Positions 59,218 through 64,000 of a DNA stretch of 64,000 nucleotides are shown here, piece by piece. A program made the translations under genes and the position numbers. Each line of letters opens with the position of its first letter. The stretch's first letter is position 1. The notes under the pieces are model-generated. The model did not search any database. It was not told the origin of the DNA and saw nothing but the letters and a program-made list of their open reading frames with translations. This DNA is from Uranotaenia lowii (Eukaryota > Arthropoda > Insecta > Diptera > Culicidae), in contig NC_073691.1 in assembly GCF_029784155.1 (NCBI RefSeq), forward strand, positions 127,472,714-127,536,713, read 5' to 3'.

Positions 59218-60303
59218 ATGAAAAGAATAGAAAGATTCGATCAAAATAGAGAAATGGCGGAAGAAATGTCGAGGGAAGAGCTAATCGCTCATTTAAAAAA
59301 CCTGACAGATAACCAGAATAGTTTGATACAAACAATTAATGAAATGAAAACAAGGGCAGATGACCCATTCATTCATTTTCGGACACCGGATCCGATAAAA
59401 AACTTGCCGAATTTCAAAGGCAACAAGAAAGAAGCACAAGCTTGGGTGGAAGACGTGGAGAATACTCTCGAGTTATTTTCGGGGTATTTACATAGCCCAC
59501 TTTACCCGCAACTTATAAGGGCTGTAAAAGCCAAAATTATCGACGAAGCTAAGGAAATACTAATTGCTTCTGGAAACCCCAACACATGGGAGGAAATTAA
59601 GGAGGCAATCCTCAATTCATACGGAGATCGTAGAGATCTCACTTCACACATTCAATCCTTATTCTACATACAACAAGGAAAAAGGACTATCACTGAGTTT
59701 TATAACAAAATAAAGTCAATTGACACCTCAGTAAAGGCAACAGCATCCACAATGGATGAGTATAAAAATGCTACAAAAGCGATCAATTCGTTGATCAGTT
59801 TAATAACCGTCACAAGATTCGTGGATGGATTAAATGAAAATGTATCGATGCACGTAAGGAGTTGCAATCCAAAAACTTTGGAAGATGCATACAATACAAC
59901 TCTGCAATTTTCAAATGCAGCGTACCGAACGAAATTAAACGAAAAAAAATTATCTATTCATCAAAAACCACAACCGGGGAATAGCAAGCAATTTATTTAC
60001 CAAAAACCACAACCGGGGAATAGCAAACAAATTCTCAAGCCGCCTTCAGGGAATTTTAGGCAAGGTTCAGGGAAATTTAAAAACATTAAAAACCCGACAA
60101 TGGACGATGACGTATCGATGAGAACAGCAAAGTCAAGAATAGATATCAACATACATGAAAATAAAACTAATTCAGAAATCATAAACGAAGATAATATAAC
60201 TTTAGAACCGGACGACTCAGTAATCGAATCAGACGATGACGATTATTTCGCCGAGGGTGAAATAAATTTTCAGGTGGAAGAGACCGAAAACCAAAAAGAC
60301 TGA
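59218..60303 (+). CDS. gag: Errantivirus Gag
   Basis: Structural protein that forms the virus-like particle. 361 codons if counted from ATG 59218; an ATG at 59254 (MAEEMSREELIAHLKNL) is an alternative start with better context. The Gag core is recognisable from LPNFKGNKKEAQAWVEDVEN through FVDGLNENVSMHVRS. It lacks a zinc knuckle, as usual in errantiviruses; instead the C-terminal part has a duplicated QKPQPGNSKQ unit and an acidic tail. It ends TGA at 60301-60303, and pol follows in the -1 frame. Confidence 0.92.
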   Translation: MKRIERFDQNREMAEEMSREELIAHLKNLTDNQNSLIQTINEMKTRADDPFIHFRTPDPIKNLPNFKGNKKEAQAWVEDVENTLELFSGYLHSPLYPQLIRAVKAKIIDEAKEILIASGNPNTWEEIKEAILNSYGDRRDLTSHIQSLFYIQQGKRTITEFYNKIKSIDTSVKATASTMDEYKNATKAINSLISLITVTRFVDGLNENVSMHVRSCNPKTLEDAYNTTLQFSNAAYRTKLNEKKLSIHQKPQPGNSKQFIYQKPQPGNSKQILKPPSGNFRQGSGKFKNIKNPTMDDDVSMRTAKSRIDINIHENKTNSEIINEDNITLEPDDSVIESDDDDYFAEGEINFQVEETENQKD

Positions 60304-62111
60304 CGACAAACGACTTCATACCCTACATAACAATTCAAACATCCAAAGGTGAGATAAAGCTCTTGATCGATACTGGATCAAATAAGAACTATATCTCACC
60401 AGATCATGTAAACATAGAAAATTGTAAAACCGAAAAAGGAATTAGAGTTGGAAATATTAATGGAAAACACAGCATAAATAAATCGGCATCTTTCGACCCG
60501 TTTCTAGTAAACAAGAAAATAAAATTTTATGTGTTTAAATTTCACAAGTTTTTCGACGGCTTGATTGGCTACGAAACACTTAGAGATTTAAATGCTCGAA
60601 TTGATATTCGTAGCAACACTCTAAAAATTGGAAGAAAAACAATTAAAATGTTGAAAAAAATTTCAGGAAAATTAGCACTTGAAGAATTTGACTACGAGCC
60701 TATTTACAAACCTGGAAAACAAAATACTGTAGCCGATGCACTTTCTAGATTAAAGATAGACGAAATCAATTCCAACTCTCAAATTCCTATAGAAGCTCAA
60801 CTATCGGATACAGACAGTGACAGCGACCAAATGACTATCCACTCAGCGGATACCAGCGACGATTACTACATCTGGGCTACGGAAAAACCTATAAACGTTT
60901 TCAGAACCCAGCTTATTCTAAGAATAGGTGAAATCCCAATGATAGTTCACGAAGAAATCTTTCCAAAATACCACAGATTCACGATAGTTCAAACACAATT
61001 CAGTGAAATCGATATAGTGAATATTTTTAAGACAAAATTAAATCCTAGGGGCATGAACTGCTTACACTGTCCCATTTCAATAATGCAATTGATTCAGGAA
61101 ACATATAAAAAACATTTTTCTAGTAATAAAACTTTTAAGATTTTTCATTCACAGGTTCTACTAAGGGACGTAAAGACGTCGCAAGAACAGGACGAAATCG
61201 TGCGGAAGGTTCACCAACACGCGCACAGGGGCGCAAAAGAAAATAAATTACAAATTCTTTCGGACTATTTTTTCCCAGAAATTGAAAAAAAGATCAAAAT
61301 TTTTATCGACAGCTGTCTTGTTTGCAAAAAATGCAAATACGACAGAAAGCCACCCAAATTAATTCAAAAATTCAATGAAACACAAAAACCCTTTCAAAAA
61401 GTCCATATGGACATATTTTTCTTGAAACAAAGAAAAATGTTAACGGTAGTGGACGCATTTTCAAAATTCGCAAACGTGATCCCTCTTGAGACGAGAACTA
61501 TCATTGACATCAAAAGAGCAATCACGGAGCACATTAGAATCTTTGGAAGACCAGAAATAATAGTTTGCGACCAGGAACCTAGTTTCACATCAATCGACCT
61601 CATAGGATTCTTACAAAATTTAAACATAGAAATTCACCACGCGAGTTCTAGTAACTCAAACGGAATAGTAGAGCGCTTCCACTCCACTTTAATCGAACTT
61701 TACAGAACTTTACATCAGAGATACAACGATTTAGAATTTTCCGATAAAATCAACATTTTAGTGGACACTTATAACAACACATTTCATTCCGCTACAGGTT
61801 TCAAACCTAGAGATATAGTTTTCAATAGCCAAAACCAAACAAACACTGATGACATCCTCCAAAACTTCAATAAAATGCAATCTGCAATCAAAGTTACTAT
61901 GGAAAGACGTAGAAAACAAGTAGAAGAGAAAAACAAAACAAAAGACAAACCCCAAGAATTAGAAGTAGGAAAAAACGTTTTTGTCAAAGTTAACCAACGA
62001 ATCACGAAAGACAAGGAACCATATAAAATCTCAAAAGTTAAAGAAAACAACGACTTAACTTTCAGGGACTCCTATAATGTCAAGATTCACAAAAATCGAC
62101 TAAAAACATAA
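60290..62111 (+). CDS. pol: Errantivirus Pol with reverse transcriptase deleted in frame
   Basis: Expressed by -1 frameshift near CCAAAAAGAC at the end of gag. Protease: LLIDTGSNKNYI near 60360-60395. From about 60650 the sequence goes straight to EFDYEPIYKPGKQNTVADAL, the last part of RNase H, so the whole reverse transcriptase and most of RNase H are absent without loss of frame. Integrase looks complete: a His-His...Cys-Cys finger ending SCLVCKKCKYDRKP, core residues in VHMDIFF, IVCDQEPSF and GIVERFHSTL, and a basic C-terminal module. About 600 codons against roughly 1000 in intact relatives. Confidence 0.92.
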
Positions 62112-62136
62112 CCTTTTTCTGACCGTTTTGTTTCAG

Positions 62137-63730
62137 ACTGATTGCGCTGACGGCAGCAACCACATACCATGACATAACGACAAGAAATGGACTTTTGACT
62201 ATAAAACTAGATACAGTAAAAACGAGAATAGGCTACGAAAGATTGATACACAGAATCAGTTTAGACGAGATTAGACAAAACATCGACTATATAGAAAAGT
62301 TAGCTAACGCACTTAACATAACAGATCACTTAGAACAAACTTTACGATTCAAAATTAGAAAAGCAAACGAAAAATTAAATGGATTCTACCCAAAAAGATT
62401 TAGAAGAGGACTAATCAACGCACTAGGCAAAGCTGTTAAATTCATTGCTGGAAACCCAGATGAAGAAGACTTAATGCTCATCAATAAAAATTTAGAGATT
62501 TTAGAAAATAACAGCAACACAATAATTGATAATCAAGCAAAACAAATTAAAATCAATAGTTTATTTCAAACAACTCTGAATAAAGTCACAAAAACTCTCA
62601 AATTAATCAAAGACCAAATCTTCTCTAACGACACACATTTTCGAAAAGATCTAGAAGTTATAAATCTTATATTCAACTTAGAGATATTAATCAAAACACT
62701 AGAAGAACTAGAGGAACAAATTGCCTTTTCTAAATCCAACTTTGTAAATAAAAATATTCTTAGTTCTCAGGAGAAAGAATATATTTATAAATTTTTGGTT
62801 AATCAACAAATAGACATCAAATTCGAAGAAGAAATTTATAAATTTGTAAAAGCAATAGCTTCTCTGCAAAACAACCATGTTATAATAATTGTTAAAATCC
62901 CAAAAGTAGAGCAGAAGGAATATACGCTGATACAACTGGAACCGGTCAACATTAACGGCAGCCAAATCAACACGGACATCCGATACCTAACCATACACCA
63001 ACAAACGTTTTTCGAGCAAAAGGAAAAATGTTATATTTGCGACAACACATATCCTGTGAAAGATGAATGCATTTCAAGAATACTGACGAATCAACAAGCA
63101 AAATGCCCCATGTCCAAACAGCCGGATCAACCGATCATTAAAGAAATAAATGCAGGAACGATATTGGTCAACAGTCACAAAGCAATCAGCATACTGGACT
63201 CATGTGGAGATTCTCGGATCATCTCAACACCTATCATTATCGAGACAGGTAACTGCACAGTTACAGTGCAGAATTTTACATTCAAAAACACCTTTCAAAC
63301 AAAACAAAAACACGAATATCTCACTCCAATATTCGGAAAAGAGATCGAAATAACCAAACAAAATTTCAATCTCGAAGAAGTACATCAAATGCACATTGAC
63401 AATCTAAAAGAAATACAGAATCTCAAGCTACGCATGACCAACTCACAAAGCATCGGAGGAATAGCCATTGCCTCCATCATCTTGTTACTACTAATCATAT
63501 CTTGCATCCGTAGATACAAAGCCAAATCGACTGAGCATCAACCTGCACACGAAGAAGGAAGGATTACCTTACAATCTTTCAGCTTGAAACCAAAGCTTCC
63601 GGGAGAAGTACCTATTGAGACAAAACCCAAGGACCAGGGAGCAACCCTAAACTCTACATCGAAAGCATTCTTCTCAGCATCAGGATTTACATCGCTTCCG
63701 AAGCATCAGAAGTCAAACGAGGACGCTTGA
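62137..63730 (+). CDS. env: Errantivirus Env glycoprotein
   Basis: Envelope protein, mediating membrane fusion in infectious relatives. The frame opens at a splice acceptor (TTTGTTTCAG, ending 62136), with no ATG at its beginning. A furin-type site, RFRRG, lies near 62397 and is followed by the conserved GLINALGK fusion-peptide region and GNPDEED. A Cys-rich stretch runs about 63030-63250. A single transmembrane segment (IASIILLLLIISC) lies near 63470-63505, followed by a cytoplasmic tail, and it ends TGA at 63728-63730. No internal break seen. This entry describes the copy as it stands. Confidence 0.9.
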
Positions 63731-63735
63731 CACTT

Positions 63736-63747
63736 GAGGGGGGAGGC
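63736..63747 (+). other. Polypurine tract
   Basis: GAGGGGGGAGGC immediately before the 3' LTR, the plus-strand primer site. Confidence 0.85.
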
Positions 63748-64000
63748 GTTATAACATTTCCCACCGGCTACCTGTGACGTAGAACATTTCCCACCGGGTA
63801 CGTGTGAAACAGAATGGAATAGCGCCACGAGCCAGACAGGTGAACGATGGTATGGTATCAGGTGACACACGCGCAACCGCGCAGGGGACAACCTGGACGA
63901 CGTGGACGACTCGAACGGTGACCGACGCGATGATGGTTATTGCTGACTCGTTAATTATAGTTTAATAAAACAATCAGGGAATCAGCTTTGCTCTTCAGTC
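63748..64000 (+). repeat. 3' LTR (partial)
   Basis: Repeats 58485-58737 without a difference that I can see by eye; continues beyond the window. Confidence 0.95.

Larger units (their letters stand above)
58485..64000 (+). mobile_element. Errantivirus (Gypsy-type endogenous retrovirus), pol-deleted, truncated by window end
   Basis: Order: LTR, primer-binding site, leader, gag, pol (protease, then RNase H end and integrase), env, polypurine tract, LTR. The two LTRs look identical by eye over the 253 bp visible of the 3' copy, so insertion is recent. gag and env are open. pol is open but lacks reverse transcriptase, so this copy could only move with help from a complete relative. The AT tract at the left fits the target preference of the group. 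The right LTR end and the duplication are outside the window. Confidence 0.95.

Overview
This is eukaryotic, AT-rich, intron-bearing DNA that is almost entirely transposable elements and repeats. A dipteran, most likely a mosquito, fits best. The pointers are a mariner-family transposase with 37 residues between the second Asp and the Glu (the DD37E spacing described from mosquitoes), Jockey-type LINEs, a Penelope-like element, tRNA-derived SINEs, many hAT and TA-target MITEs, and an errantivirus with an env gene. I could not run searches, so the taxon is an inference. The only host gene I can name, cautiously, is the first coding exon of an MTA1-like (NuRD subunit) gene on the minus strand at 23782-23809.

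Layout. 0.9-2.3 kb: decayed Jockey LINE. 2.3-5.1 kb: a 2.64 kb inverted-repeat element carrying six copies of a CRE-like palindrome, nested inside another element whose second copy lies at 46.4-47.5 kb. 5.5-14.3 kb: degenerate repeats, a decayed hAT copy and a mariner pseudogene. 15.8-17.6 kb: a palindrome with 898 bp arms. 18.5-20.6 kb: a minisatellite, a small MITE and an LTR-element remnant. 20.8-29.5 kb: TIR elements, the MTA1-like exon and two hAT MITEs with perfect 8 bp target duplications. 29.5-35.1 kb: nested TIR elements. 35.9-41.1 kb: several short spliced coding units and an inverted pair of Penelope-like fragments with hammerhead-like motifs. 41.1-47.5 kb: minus-strand LINE split by a SINE, a TGACAAAA foldback, a second mariner pseudogene and a second CCCGATCAG-type element.

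48.0-58.5 kb holds four long (TA)n tracts, a second palindrome with 1061 bp arms, a 500 bp assembly gap, and two near-identical 969 bp repeats. 58.5 kb to the window end is a young errantivirus (Gypsy-type endogenous retrovirus). Its two LTRs look identical over the visible 253 bp. gag and env are open, but pol lacks the reverse transcriptase and most of RNase H through an in-frame deletion.

The most unusual theme is that at least five TIR elements each carry a different short, GT-AG-spliced coding segment. In three of them it ends in a stop codon followed closely by AATAAA, as if 3' ends of genes had been captured by MITE-like elements. These segments resemble no protein I recognise. Little in the window works together as a pathway; it is best read as a layered record of insertions.
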